DNA of 64,000 nt from Thermohalobaculum sp963700775 (GTDB taxonomy: Bacteria > Pseudomonadota > Alphaproteobacteria > Rhodobacterales > Rhodobacteraceae), in NCBI GenBank assembly GCA_963700775.1, contig CAVOYU010000009.1:124001-188000 (forward strand), given 5' to 3'. The notes below the pieces were generated by a model. The model was not told the origin of the DNA, made no database searches, and worked only from the letters and a program-made list of their open reading frames with translations. The position numbers were made by a program, and so were the translations under genes. Below, one piece after another: positions 37,373 through 45,839 of the stretch. Every line of letters starts with the position of its first letter. Position 1 is the first letter of the stretch.

Positions 37373-39115
37373 ATGGCAGTCGTATCGAACATGGCGTCCG
37401 AAGCGGAGGTCGCGGAGGCCCCGGAGGCACTGACCGACGGGTTCCACCTGGTCATCGACGCGCTGAAGCTGAACGGGGTCGAGACCATCTACCACGTGCC
37501 GGGAATCCCGGTCACCGACCTCGGCCGCATGGCCCAGGCCGAGGGGTTGCGCGTGGTCTCGTTCCGGCACGAATCGAACGCCGGCAACGCCGCCGCCATC
37601 GCCGGCTATCTGACCGGGAAACCGGGCATCTGCCTCACCGTCTCGGCGCCGGGCTTCCTGAACGGCCTCGTCTCGCTGGCCCACGCCACCACCAACTGCT
37701 GGCCGATGATCCTGATCTCGGGCTCGTCCGAGCGCGAGATCGTCGATCTCCAGAAGGGCGACTACGAGGAGATGGACCAACTCGCCATCGCCAAGCCGCT
37801 CTGCAAGGCGGCCTACCGCATCCTCAAGGCCGAGGACATCGGCATCGGCGTCGCCCGCGCCATCCGCGCCGCGGTCTCGGGCCGTCCCGGCGGCGTCTAT
37901 CTCGACCTGCCGGCGAGCCTGCTCGGCCAGGCGATGGACGCGGTCGAGGGCGAGAAGTCGCTGATCAAGGTCGTGGACCCCGCCCCGGCGCAGATCCCAG
38001 CGCCGGAGTCGATCGACCGCGCGCTCGCGGTACTGAAGGGCGCCAAGAAGCCACTGATCATCCTCGGCAAGGGCGCCGCCTACGCCCAGTGCGACGACAA
38101 GGTGCGCCAGTTCGTCGAGACCTCGGGCATCCCCTACATCGCCATGTCGATGGCCAAGGGCCTGTTGCCCGACGACCACCCGCAATACGCCGGTGCCGCC
38201 CGCTCGCTGGTGCTGGCCGAATCCGACGTGGTCATGCTGATCGGCGCACGGCTCAACTGGCTCCTTTCGCATGGCCGCGGCAAGCAGTGGGGCAAGCCGC
38301 ACTCGAAGAAGTTCGTCCATATCGACATCGATCCGAAGGAGATGGACTCGAACCAGCCGATCGCCGCGCCGCTGGTCGGCGACATCGGGTCCTGCCTCGG
38401 CGCGCTGCTCGCCAGGATGAGCTCCGGCTGGGCCAAGCCCGCGGCCGAGTGGACCGGCGCGGTGGCCGAGAAGGCCGCCTCGAACGTCGCCAAGATGGCG
38501 CCGAAGCTGATGAACAACAACGTGCCGATGGACTTCCACGGCGCGCTCGGCCGGCTGAAGCGGATCATCGCCGACCATCCGGACGCGATCCTGGTCAACG
38601 AGGGCGCCAACACGCTCGACTTCGCCCGCTCGGTGATCGACATGGCGAAGCCGAGGAAGCGCCTCGACGTCGGCACCTGGGGGGTGATGGGCATCGGCAT
38701 GGGTACCGCGATCGCCGCCGCCATCGAGACCGGCGAGCCGGTGATTGCGGTCGAGGGCGACTCCGCCTTCGGCTTCTCCGGCATGGAGGTCGAGACGATC
38801 TGCCGCTACAACCTGCCGGTCTGCGTGGTGATCTTCAACAACTCCGGCATCTATCGCGGCACCGACACCGACCCGACCGGGCGCGATCCCGGCACCACGG
38901 TCTTCGTCCGCGAATCCAAGTACCACATGATGATGGAGGCCTTCGGCGGCGTCGGCGTCGAGGCGCGCTCGCCCGACGACCTGGAGCGCGCGGTGCGCGA
39001 GGCCATCGCCTCGGGCAAGCCCACCCTGGTCAACGCCATCATCGACCCGCAGGCCGGCACCGAGTCCGGCCGCATCGGCAACCTCAACCCGCAGAGCGTG
39101 GTGAAGAAGAAGTGA
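37373..39115 (+). CDS. oxc: Oxalyl-CoA decarboxylase
   Basis: A 580-residue thiamine-diphosphate enzyme converting oxalyl-CoA to formyl-CoA and CO2. Typical Oxc sequence is visible: IDALKLNGVETIYHVPGIPVTD, ISFRHE-like VSFRHESNAGNAAAIAGYL with the ThDP-activating Glu, ISGSSEREIVDLQKGDYEEMDQLAIAKP, ADP-binding-region ARLNWLLSHGRGKQWG, and the Mg/ThDP motif EGDSAFGFSGMEVE ending in IFNNSG (about residues 461-492). The segment DQLAIAKPLCKAA and LNWLLSHGKG-type stretches separate it from acetolactate synthase. ATG 37373 follows GGGGAGAGAACGC. It opens the catabolic operon with frc 60 bp downstream. Confidence 0.96.
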   Translation: MAVVSNMASEAEVAEAPEALTDGFHLVIDALKLNGVETIYHVPGIPVTDLGRMAQAEGLRVVSFRHESNAGNAAAIAGYLTGKPGICLTVSAPGFLNGLVSLAHATTNCWPMILISGSSEREIVDLQKGDYEEMDQLAIAKPLCKAAYRILKAEDIGIGVARAIRAAVSGRPGGVYLDLPASLLGQAMDAVEGEKSLIKVVDPAPAQIPAPESIDRALAVLKGAKKPLIILGKGAAYAQCDDKVRQFVETSGIPYIAMSMAKGLLPDDHPQYAGAARSLVLAESDVVMLIGARLNWLLSHGRGKQWGKPHSKKFVHIDIDPKEMDSNQPIAAPLVGDIGSCLGALLARMSSGWAKPAAEWTGAVAEKAASNVAKMAPKLMNNNVPMDFHGALGRLKRIIADHPDAILVNEGANTLDFARSVIDMAKPRKRLDVGTWGVMGIGMGTAIAAAIETGEPVIAVEGDSAFGFSGMEVETICRYNLPVCVVIFNNSGIYRGTDTDPTGRDPGTTVFVRESKYHMMMEAFGGVGVEARSPDDLERAVREAIASGKPTLVNAIIDPQAGTESGRIGNLNPQSVVKKK

Positions 39116-39175
39116 TCCCTCGCGGCCCGCACCGGGCCGCCGAAGAACATACCCTCGAATGAAAAGGGGAACGGA

Positions 39176-40450
39176 ATGAAAGCTCTCGAAGGCGTCAAGA
39201 TCCTCGATTTCACCCACGTGCAGTCGGGTCCGACCTGCACCCAGCTGCTGGCCTGGATGGGCGCCGACGTGATCAAGGTCGAGCGGCCGGGCGTCGGCGA
39301 CGCCACCCGCAAGCAGCTGGTGGACGTGCCCGGTGCCGACAGCCTCTACTTCACCATGCTGAACCACAACAAGCGGTCGATCGAGCTGAACACGAAGAAC
39401 GAGACCGGCAAGGAGGTGCTGACCCGCCTGGTCAAGGCCTGCGACGTGCTGGTCGAGAACTTCGCCCCCGGCGCGCTCGACCGCATGGGCTTCGGCTGGG
39501 AGGCGATCCAGAAGATCAACCCGCGCATGATCATGGCCTCGGTCAAGGGCTTCGGGCCGGGCAAGTACGAGGACTGCAAGGTCTACGAGAACGTCGCCCA
39601 GTGCGCCGGCGGCTCGGCCTCGACCACCGGCTTCCGCGACGGCATCCCGATGGTCACCGGCGCCCAGATCGGCGACTCGGGCACCGGGCTGCATCTGGCG
39701 CTCGGCATCGTCGCGGCCCTGTTCCAGCGCGAGAAGACCGGGCGCGGCCAGAAGGTGCTCGCCGCCATGCAGGACGGCGTCCTGAACCTCTGCCGGGTGA
39801 AGCTCCGCGACCAGCAGCGCCTGAAGGCCGGGCCGCTGACCGAGTACTCGCAGTTCGGCGAGGGCGTGCCCTTCGGCGACGCCACGCCGCGCGCCGGCAA
39901 CGATTCCGGCGGCGGCCAGCCGGGCCGGATCCTGAAGTGCAAGGGCTGGGAGACCGATCCCAACGCCTACACCTACTTCATCACCCAGGCGGCGGTCTGG
40001 GAGAAGGTCTGCGACGTGATCGGCAGGCCGGAATGGAAGACCGATCCCGGCTACGCGACGCCGAAGGCCAGGCTGCCGAAGCTGAACGAGATCTTCGACG
40101 CCATCGAGGCCTGGACCATGACCAAGACCAAGTTCGAGGTCATGGACATCTGCAATCCGCACGACATCCCGGTCGGGCCGATCCTCAGCATGAAGGAGAT
40201 CGCCGAGGACGAGGGCCTGCGCGCCACCGGCACCATTGTCGAGGTCGATCATCCGGAGCGCGGGCCGTATCTCAGCGTCGGCTCGCCGATCAAGATGTCG
40301 GACAGCCCGGTCGAGGTGACCCGCTCGCCGCTGCTCGGCGAGCACACGGTCGAGATTCTGGCCGAGGTGCTGGGCTACTCGGCCGACGAGATCGAGCAGA
40401 TCGGCGCCTCGGGCGCGGTCGGCGAGATCCAGCGGGCCGCGGCGGAATAA
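39176..40450 (+). CDS. frc: Formyl-CoA:oxalate CoA-transferase
   Basis: A 424-residue class III CoA-transferase that moves CoA from formyl-CoA to oxalate, regenerating oxalyl-CoA for Oxc and releasing formate. Catalytic D167 lies in TGAQIGDSGTGLHL; VKILDFTHVQSGPTCTQLLAWMGADVIKVERPG is the nucleotide-binding N-terminus with Gln16 next to the active site. The sequence around NVAQCAGGSASTTGF and GGGQPGRILKCKGWETDPNAYTYF is characteristic of Frc rather than other CaiB-type enzymes. Same length as known Frc. It pairs with oxc directly upstream. Confidence 0.96.
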   Translation: MKALEGVKILDFTHVQSGPTCTQLLAWMGADVIKVERPGVGDATRKQLVDVPGADSLYFTMLNHNKRSIELNTKNETGKEVLTRLVKACDVLVENFAPGALDRMGFGWEAIQKINPRMIMASVKGFGPGKYEDCKVYENVAQCAGGSASTTGFRDGIPMVTGAQIGDSGTGLHLALGIVAALFQREKTGRGQKVLAAMQDGVLNLCRVKLRDQQRLKAGPLTEYSQFGEGVPFGDATPRAGNDSGGGQPGRILKCKGWETDPNAYTYFITQAAVWEKVCDVIGRPEWKTDPGYATPKARLPKLNEIFDAIEAWTMTKTKFEVMDICNPHDIPVGPILSMKEIAEDEGLRATGTIVEVDHPERGPYLSVGSPIKMSDSPVEVTRSPLLGEHTVEILAEVLGYSADEIEQIGASGAVGEIQRAAAE

Positions 40451-40540
40451 TCGGCCGGCGCCCGGCCTGACCGGGCGCCCGCCAGCGGAGAACGAGCGCC
40501 GGTTCCGTCCGGCGCCAGAGGGACAGGGAGGACAGGCGGC

Positions 40541-41458
40541 ATGCGCCTCATCGTCAACGGACAGCAGGCCTTCGGCAAGGCGGCGCTCGAGAAGATCCTC
40601 GAGGCCGGCAAGGACGAGGTGGTCGGCGTCTACACCGCGCCGGACAAGGAAGGCCGCCCGGTCGACCCGCTCAAGGAGGCGGCGCTCGCCCACGGCCTGC
40701 CGGTGTTCCAGCCGGCCAACTACAAGGACAAGGACGTGCTCGACCAGATGCGGTCGTTGAACGCCGACCTGATGGTCATGGCCTACATGATCATCTTCGT
40801 GCCCGAGGAGGCGCGGAATATCCCGAAGCTGGGCTCGATCTGCTTCCACCCCTCGCTGCTGCCGCTGCACCGCGGCCCGTCCTCGATCAACTGGCCGATC
40901 ATCTGGGGCGCGACCAGGACCGGCTTCTCGTGGTTTTACCCGACCGACGGCCTCGACGAGGGCGACATCCTGATGCAGTGGGAGTGCGACATCGGCCCGG
41001 ACGAGACCCTGGGCGACGTCTACTTCAAGAAGATCTTCCCGGCCGGCGTCGCCTCGGCGGTCGAGGTCTGCGACCTGTTCCGGGCCGGCAACCCGCCGCG
41101 CAGGCCGCAGGACGAATCCAAGGCGACCTACGAAAGCTGGTGCCGCAAGAAGGACGCCGCCATCGACTGGGCGCGGCCCGCGGCGGATGTCTACAACCTG
41201 ATCCGCGGCTGCAATCCGCAGCCCGGCGCCTGGACCACGGTGAACGGCGCCGAGGTCCAGGTCTTCGACAGTGCCCGCATGGCAGGCTCGGGAACGCCCG
41301 GCGAAGTCGTGTCCGTGTCCGGGGATGGCGTTGTTGTGCAGTCGGGCGGCGGGCGAATCCTTCTAAAACGTGTCCGTCCTGCGAGCGGGGGAAAGGTTCC
41401 CGCCGCGGAATGGGCAAATGAGGCGGGCGTCGCCGCCGGCACGCGGCTCGGCTCCTGA
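40541..41458 (+). CDS. Formyltransferase resembling the 10-formyl-THF hydrolase domain
   Basis: A 305-residue formyltransferase-fold protein closest in motif to the N-terminal hydrolase domain of 10-formyl-THF dehydrogenase. Residues 1-200 hold ICFHPSLLPLHRGPSSINWP (H103) and PTDGLDEGDIL (D142), the His/Asp pair; residues of about 205-300 form the Fmt-type C-terminal beta barrel (ATYESWCRKKDAAIDW, GAWTTVNGAEVQVF). It is neither a PurU (no ACT domain) nor typical Fmt (which has NIHASLLPRWRG). It probably acts on formyl-tetrahydrofolate, or on a related formyl donor. Position between frc and fhs links it to formate handling. Precise reaction is unproven. Confidence 0.78.
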   Translation: MRLIVNGQQAFGKAALEKILEAGKDEVVGVYTAPDKEGRPVDPLKEAALAHGLPVFQPANYKDKDVLDQMRSLNADLMVMAYMIIFVPEEARNIPKLGSICFHPSLLPLHRGPSSINWPIIWGATRTGFSWFYPTDGLDEGDILMQWECDIGPDETLGDVYFKKIFPAGVASAVEVCDLFRAGNPPRRPQDESKATYESWCRKKDAAIDWARPAADVYNLIRGCNPQPGAWTTVNGAEVQVFDSARMAGSGTPGEVVSVSGDGVVVQSGGGRILLKRVRPASGGKVPAAEWANEAGVAAGTRLGS

Positions 41459-41489
41459 CCGCACGGAAACACTTCTCGGGGAACTGCAC

Positions 41490-43157
41490 ATGTCGGACAT
41501 CGAAATCGCCCGCAAGGCAAACAAGAAGCCGATCCAGGAGATCGGGGCGAAGCTGGGCATTCCCAGCGAGCATCTCCTGCCCTTCGGCCATGACAAGGCC
41601 AAGGTCTCGGCCGAGTTCATCCGTTCGGTCCAGGGCAACAAGACCGGCAACCTGATCCTGGTGACGGCGATCAACCCGACGCCGGCGGGCGAGGGCAAGA
41701 CCACCACCACCGTGGGCCTCGGCGACGGGCTGAACGCCATCGGCAAGAAGGCGGCAATCTGCATCCGCGAGGCCTCGCTCGGCCCGAACTTCGGCATGAA
41801 GGGCGGCGCGGCGGGCGGAGGCTATGCGCAGGTCGTGCCGATGGAGGACATGAACCTCCACTTCACCGGCGACTTCCACGCGATCACCTCGGCGCACAAT
41901 CTGCTGAGCGCGATGATCGACAACCACATCTACTGGGGCAATTCGCTCGAGATCGACACCCGCCGCATCGCCTGGCGCCGTGTGCTCGACATGAACGACC
42001 GGGCGCTCAGGCAGATCGTGACCTCGCTCGGCGGCGTCTCGAACGGCTTCGCCGCCGAGGCCGGCTTCGACATCACGGTCGCCTCCGAGGTGATGGCGAT
42101 CCTGTGCCTGGCCTCGGACCTGAAGGACCTGCAGGACCGGCTCGGCAAGATGATCGTGGCCTACCGGCGCGACCGCTCGCCGGTGTTCTGCCGCGACATC
42201 AAGGCCGACGGCGCCATGGCGGTGCTGCTGAAGGACGCGATGCAGCCGAACCTGGTGCAGACGCTGGAGAACAACCCCGCCTTCGTCCATGGCGGCCCGT
42301 TCGCCAACATCGCCCATGGCTGCAACTCGGTGATGGCGACCAAGACCGCGCTCAGGCTTGCCGACTACGTGGTCACCGAGGCCGGCTTCGGCGCCGATCT
42401 GGGTGCCGAGAAGTTCATGAACATCAAGTGCCGCAAGGCCGGGCTCAACCCGAAATGCGTGGTCATCGTCGCCACGGTCAGGGCGCTGAAGATGAACGGC
42501 GGGGTCAAGAAGGAGGACCTCGGCGCCGAGAATGTCGAGGCGCTGAGGAAGGGCTGCGCCAATCTCGGCCGCCACATCGAGAACATGAAGCAGTTCGGGG
42601 TTCCGGCGGTGGTGGCGATCAACCACTTCGTCAAGGACACCGACGCCGAGATCGCGGCGCTGAGGGAGTATGTCGCGACCCAGGGCACCGAGGCCGTCCT
42701 CTGCCGCCACTGGGCGCAGGGCTCGGCCGGCATCACCGATCTGGCGAAGAAGGTCGTGCAGGTCATCGATTCCGGCACCGCCCAGTACGCGCCGCTCTAT
42801 CCGGACGACATGGGCCTCCTGCGCAAGATCGAGACTGTCGCCAAGCGGATCTACCGCGCCGACAACGTGCTCGCTGACACCAAGATCCGCACCCAGCTCA
42901 AGGAGTGGGAGGAGCAGGGCTACGGCAACCTGCCGATCTGCATGGCCAAGACCCAGTACTCCTTCACCACCGATCCGAACCGCCGCGGCGCCCCGGTCGA
43001 TTTCGACCTGCCGATCCGCGAGGTGCGGCTCTCGGCAGGCGCCGGCTTCGTGGTGGTGATCTGCGGCGAGATCATGACCATGCCGGGCCTGCCGAAGACC
43101 CCGGCGGCGGAGACCATCTACCTGAACGAGGAAGGCCAGATCGAAGGCCTGTTCTGA
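41490..43157 (+). CDS. fhs: Formate-tetrahydrofolate ligase
   Basis: A 555-residue ligase that makes 10-formyl-THF from formate, THF and ATP. TPAGEGKTTTTVGLGDGL is the Walker-type ATP loop, EASLGPNFGMKGGAAGGGYAQVVPMEDMNLHFTGDFHA and NHIYWGNSL are the folate/formate-binding segments, and GEIMTMPGLPKTPAAETI ends the C-terminal domain. ATG 41490 gives the standard N-terminus; the preceding gene ends about 30 bp upstream. It would return the formate released by Frc to the one-carbon pool, tying the oxalate pathway to biosynthesis. Confidence 0.97.
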   Translation: MSDIEIARKANKKPIQEIGAKLGIPSEHLLPFGHDKAKVSAEFIRSVQGNKTGNLILVTAINPTPAGEGKTTTTVGLGDGLNAIGKKAAICIREASLGPNFGMKGGAAGGGYAQVVPMEDMNLHFTGDFHAITSAHNLLSAMIDNHIYWGNSLEIDTRRIAWRRVLDMNDRALRQIVTSLGGVSNGFAAEAGFDITVASEVMAILCLASDLKDLQDRLGKMIVAYRRDRSPVFCRDIKADGAMAVLLKDAMQPNLVQTLENNPAFVHGGPFANIAHGCNSVMATKTALRLADYVVTEAGFGADLGAEKFMNIKCRKAGLNPKCVVIVATVRALKMNGGVKKEDLGAENVEALRKGCANLGRHIENMKQFGVPAVVAINHFVKDTDAEIAALREYVATQGTEAVLCRHWAQGSAGITDLAKKVVQVIDSGTAQYAPLYPDDMGLLRKIETVAKRIYRADNVLADTKIRTQLKEWEEQGYGNLPICMAKTQYSFTTDPNRRGAPVDFDLPIREVRLSAGAGFVVVICGEIMTMPGLPKTPAAETIYLNEEGQIEGLF

Positions 43158-43168
43158 GGAGGCACTGC

Positions 43169-44032
43169 ATGTCGATCGCCAAGATCCTGGTTCCCGTCCG
43201 CGGCGACGGCAAGGGCGAGAACGTTCTCGCCCACGCCGCCGCGGTCGCCCGGAGGCACAACGCCCATGTCGAGGCGGTGCATTGCCGGGCGCGGCCGCAG
43301 GATCTGATCCCCCACGGGGTCTTCGTGCCGCAGTCGCTGCGCAAGCAGCTAGAGGCGCAGGCGGTCGAGCTCGCGAATGTCGAGGAAGCCTCGCTCCAGG
43401 GTCTGTTCCGCGAGTTGATGGGCCGGCTCGGCCTCGACATTGTCGAGACGGGCGTCCCGCCGCGCGACCGGCCAACCGCGAGCTGGTGCGAGGAGCAGGG
43501 CAAGCAGATGGACGTGATCCGGAGCCATGGCCGCCTCGCCGATCTGGTGGCGGTGGCGAAGCCCGACCGCGACCGCAACCTCGGCCTCAACACCCTGAAG
43601 GCGGCGCTGTTCAATACCGGCCGGCCGGTGATGGTCTGCCCGCCGGCGGAGTCAGTGCCCGAGGCCCTGGGAGCGCGAATCGCCGTTGCCTGGAACGGAT
43701 CGGCCGAGGCCGCCCGGGCCATCGCTCTGGCGCTGCCGCTGATCCAGGCGGCGGACGAGGTCGTGGTGCTCGACGGCGGCGCCGAGGAGCGCGGTGCCGG
43801 CGGCGAGGAGCTGATGCGCTATCTCGCGATTCGCGGCGTCACGGCGCGCCGCGCGCCGATCTCCGCCCGCGAGCATCCGGGCCGGGTCATTCTCGACGCG
43901 GCACGGCAGGCGGGCGCCGATCTGCTGGTGATGGGTGCCTACAGCCGCAGCCGGGAGCAGGAGACGGTGTTCGGCGGCGCGACCCAGCATGTGGTGGATC
44001 ACGCGACCATGCCGGTGGTGATGGTCCATTGA
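43169..44032 (+). CDS. Universal stress protein, tandem-domain
   Basis: A 287-residue protein made of two UspA folds. The first begins AKILVPVRGDGKGENVLAHAAAVARRHNAHVEAVH, the second ARIAVAWNGSAEAARAIALALPLIQAADEVVVLDG, ending in LLVMGAYSRSREQETVFGGATQHVVDHATMPVVMVH, the usual Usp nucleotide-binding tail. ATG 43169 follows GAGGAGG. It starts 11 bp after fhs and probably belongs to the same transcript. Its function in oxalate metabolism is unclear; Usp genes often ride with catabolic operons. Confidence 0.87.
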   Translation: MSIAKILVPVRGDGKGENVLAHAAAVARRHNAHVEAVHCRARPQDLIPHGVFVPQSLRKQLEAQAVELANVEEASLQGLFRELMGRLGLDIVETGVPPRDRPTASWCEEQGKQMDVIRSHGRLADLVAVAKPDRDRNLGLNTLKAALFNTGRPVMVCPPAESVPEALGARIAVAWNGSAEAARAIALALPLIQAADEVVVLDGGAEERGAGGEELMRYLAIRGVTARRAPISAREHPGRVILDAARQAGADLLVMGAYSRSREQETVFGGATQHVVDHATMPVVMVH

Positions 44033-44065
44033 GCGGGAATTTCCGCCCTGTGGCGGGAATGACGG

Positions 44066-44111
44066 TTGATTTTCGGGGCGCTGCCAATAGGATCAGGTTT
44101 GTGGTATACCA
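44066..44111 (+). promoter_or_regulatory. Promoter and GntR operator of the Tct-type transporter
   Basis: TTGATT (44066-44071) and TAGGAT (44088-44093), 16 bp apart, form a plausible promoter. Just downstream at 44102-44111 is TGGTATACCA, identical to the site before the regulator at 36547. It would overlap the transcription start and the first transcribed bases, as for a repressor. Confidence 0.6.
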
Positions 44112-44252
44112 GACTCGAAACACCGCATGAGGATGAGTATGGTCACCGGCCGGCGCCGAACTTACGGGACAGGGTTCGGGAGCGATACGAGACGATAACC
44201 CACGCTCCGCCTGCCGCGCAGGCAAACTTGCCATCAACCAAGGGAGGATGAC

Positions 44253-45221
44253 ATGGCACTGACACGCAGAATGATGATGGCCGCGGGGGCCGCGATGCTC
44301 GGCATGGCCGGGCTTGCGGGCACCGCCCAAGCCTGGGAGCCGGAGAAGCCGATCGACTTCGTGATCATGGCGGGCGCCGGCGGCGGCGCCGACCAGATCG
44401 CCCGCTTCATCCAGTCGGTGGTCGAGAAGGAGGACATGTCGCCGCGGCCGCTGGTGCCGAACAACAAGGGCGGCGGCTCGGGCGCCGAGGCGCTGATCGC
44501 GCTGAAGGGCGCGAGCGATCCCAACCATACGATCCTGGTGACGCTCAACTCGTTCTTCACCACGCCGCTGCGCCAGCCGAACCTGGGCGTCGACATCATG
44601 ACCTTCACGCCGGTCCAGATGATGGGCGTCGATCCCTTCGTGCTCTGGGTCCACAAGGACTCGGGCATCACGACCTTCGAAGACTGGGTCGAGAAGGTGA
44701 AGGCCGAGGACGGCAACTACGTCATGGGCGGCACCGGCAAGGGTCAGGAAGACTCGATCGTCATCGCCTGGCTCGAGAAGAACTACGGCCTGAAGATCAA
44801 GTACATCCCCTACAAGGGCGGCGGCGCCGTGGCCAAGGACCTGGCCGGTCAGCAGATCATGGCCAGCGTCAACAACCCGTCCGAGGCCCGCGGCTTCTAC
44901 CAGTCGGGCGACGTGATCCCGCTGATCGCGTTCTCGGACGAGCGGCTGCCGAACCTGCCCGACACCCGCACGGTGAAGGAGCTGGGCAAGGACTTCAGCT
45001 ACTACAACCAGCGTGCGGTGGTCGGCGCTCCGGGCATGTCGGACGAAGCGGCCGCGTTCTACCAGGACCTGTTCGGGAAGGTCTACAACTCCGCCGCGTG
45101 GCAGGAGTACATGGCCTCCGAGAGCCTCGAGCCGCTGCCGATGGATCCGGCCGCGCAGAAGGCCTACTGGGAGACCCAGGTTGAACGGCACAAGGAGCTG
45201 TTCAAGGAAATGGGCGAGTAG
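44253..45221 (+). CDS. tctC: TctC-family periplasmic substrate-binding protein
   Basis: A 322-residue binding protein of a tripartite tricarboxylate-type transporter (TTT). Residues 1-27 are a signal peptide (ending GTAQA|W), then IDFVIMAGAGGGADQIARFIQ, VVPNNKGGGSGAEALIAL-type and FSDERLPNLPDTRTVKEL typical of the Bug/TctC fold. TTT receptors bind carboxylates; being downstream of oxc/frc suggests oxalate or another small carboxylate as ligand, which is inference. AAGGGAGG precedes ATG 44253. The gene has its own upstream promoter and operator. Confidence 0.92.
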   Translation: MALTRRMMMAAGAAMLGMAGLAGTAQAWEPEKPIDFVIMAGAGGGADQIARFIQSVVEKEDMSPRPLVPNNKGGGSGAEALIALKGASDPNHTILVTLNSFFTTPLRQPNLGVDIMTFTPVQMMGVDPFVLWVHKDSGITTFEDWVEKVKAEDGNYVMGGTGKGQEDSIVIAWLEKNYGLKIKYIPYKGGGAVAKDLAGQQIMASVNNPSEARGFYQSGDVIPLIAFSDERLPNLPDTRTVKELGKDFSYYNQRAVVGAPGMSDEAAAFYQDLFGKVYNSAAWQEYMASESLEPLPMDPAAQKAYWETQVERHKELFKEMGE

Positions 45222-45250
45222 GGTCCACATACCGAAGGGAGGGCTGACAT

Positions 45251-45775
45251 ATGCGGCGCGCAGAGATCGTGACGGCGGGTGTGCTGGCTCTCTTCTCGCT
45301 TTACATCATGTGGAAGAGCGGCCAGCCCGCATGGGAGGGCGTCCCCTGGTGGGACAACATCCGGTACGTCCGGGGCGAAGGCCCCGGCAGCGGGTTCTGG
45401 CCGTTCTATCTCGCCGCGATCATGCTCGGCAGCTCGATCTGGATCATGATCAACTGGTGGCGGCGGAGTTCTCCGCCGTCCCGATCCGAGGAAAAGTTCC
45501 TCGACGCCTACGGAATCTCGATGCTGATCAAGGTCGGCGGCGGGGTCACGGTGTTCATCGGCCTCATCCACTTCATCGGGATGTACGGCGCGATGACGCT
45601 CTTCCTGTTCTACTATCTGTACTATCTGGGTCGGCACAGCCTGGGCCTGACGCTGGCGGTCGCGCTCGGGGCGCCGGTGGTGACGTTCTTCTTCTTCGAC
45701 GTCGCGATGCGGATCGTGCTGCCGAAGGGCTACCTCGAGCCGCTCTTCATACCTCTCTACGACATCTTCCTCTGA
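45251..45775 (+). CDS. tctB: TctB-family small membrane subunit
   Basis: A 174-residue protein with four predicted membrane helices, matching the small TctB subunit of TTT transporters: IVTAGVLALFSLYIMW, the acidic loop with FWPFYLAAIMLGSSIWIMI, then two C-terminal helices (VTVFIGLIHFIGMYGAMTLFLFYY and TLAVALGAPVVTFFFFDVAM) and the end LPKGYLEPLF. Small size and low conservation are usual. Starts 29 bp after tctC with GGGAGGG. A hairpin separates it from tctA. Confidence 0.88.
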   Translation: MRRAEIVTAGVLALFSLYIMWKSGQPAWEGVPWWDNIRYVRGEGPGSGFWPFYLAAIMLGSSIWIMINWWRRSSPPSRSEEKFLDAYGISMLIKVGGGVTVFIGLIHFIGMYGAMTLFLFYYLYYLGRHSLGLTLAVALGAPVVTFFFFDVAMRIVLPKGYLEPLFIPLYDIFL

Positions 45776-45802
45776 GTCATGGGCTTGGTTTCGGAGCTGA
45801 CG

Positions 45803-45819
45803 GGCGGAGTGTATCCGCC
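45803..45819 (+). promoter_or_regulatory. Intercistronic hairpin between tctB and tctA
   Basis: GGCGGA (45803-45808) and TCCGCC (45814-45819) pair around a 5-base loop; GAGCTG and CAGCTC outside extend the stem, giving a strong structure in the 64-bp gap. It could set tctB/tctA stoichiometry by attenuation or mRNA processing. No U tract. Confidence 0.4.
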
Positions 45820-45839
45820 AGCTCCCCTGGGAGATAAAA

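Noticed and set aside
37283..40870. A minus-strand open frame of over 1190 codons opposite oxc and frc
   Set aside because: The plus-strand genes there match well-known families end to end; the opposite frame is Gly/Arg/Asp-rich without motifs, as expected from high-GC shadowing.
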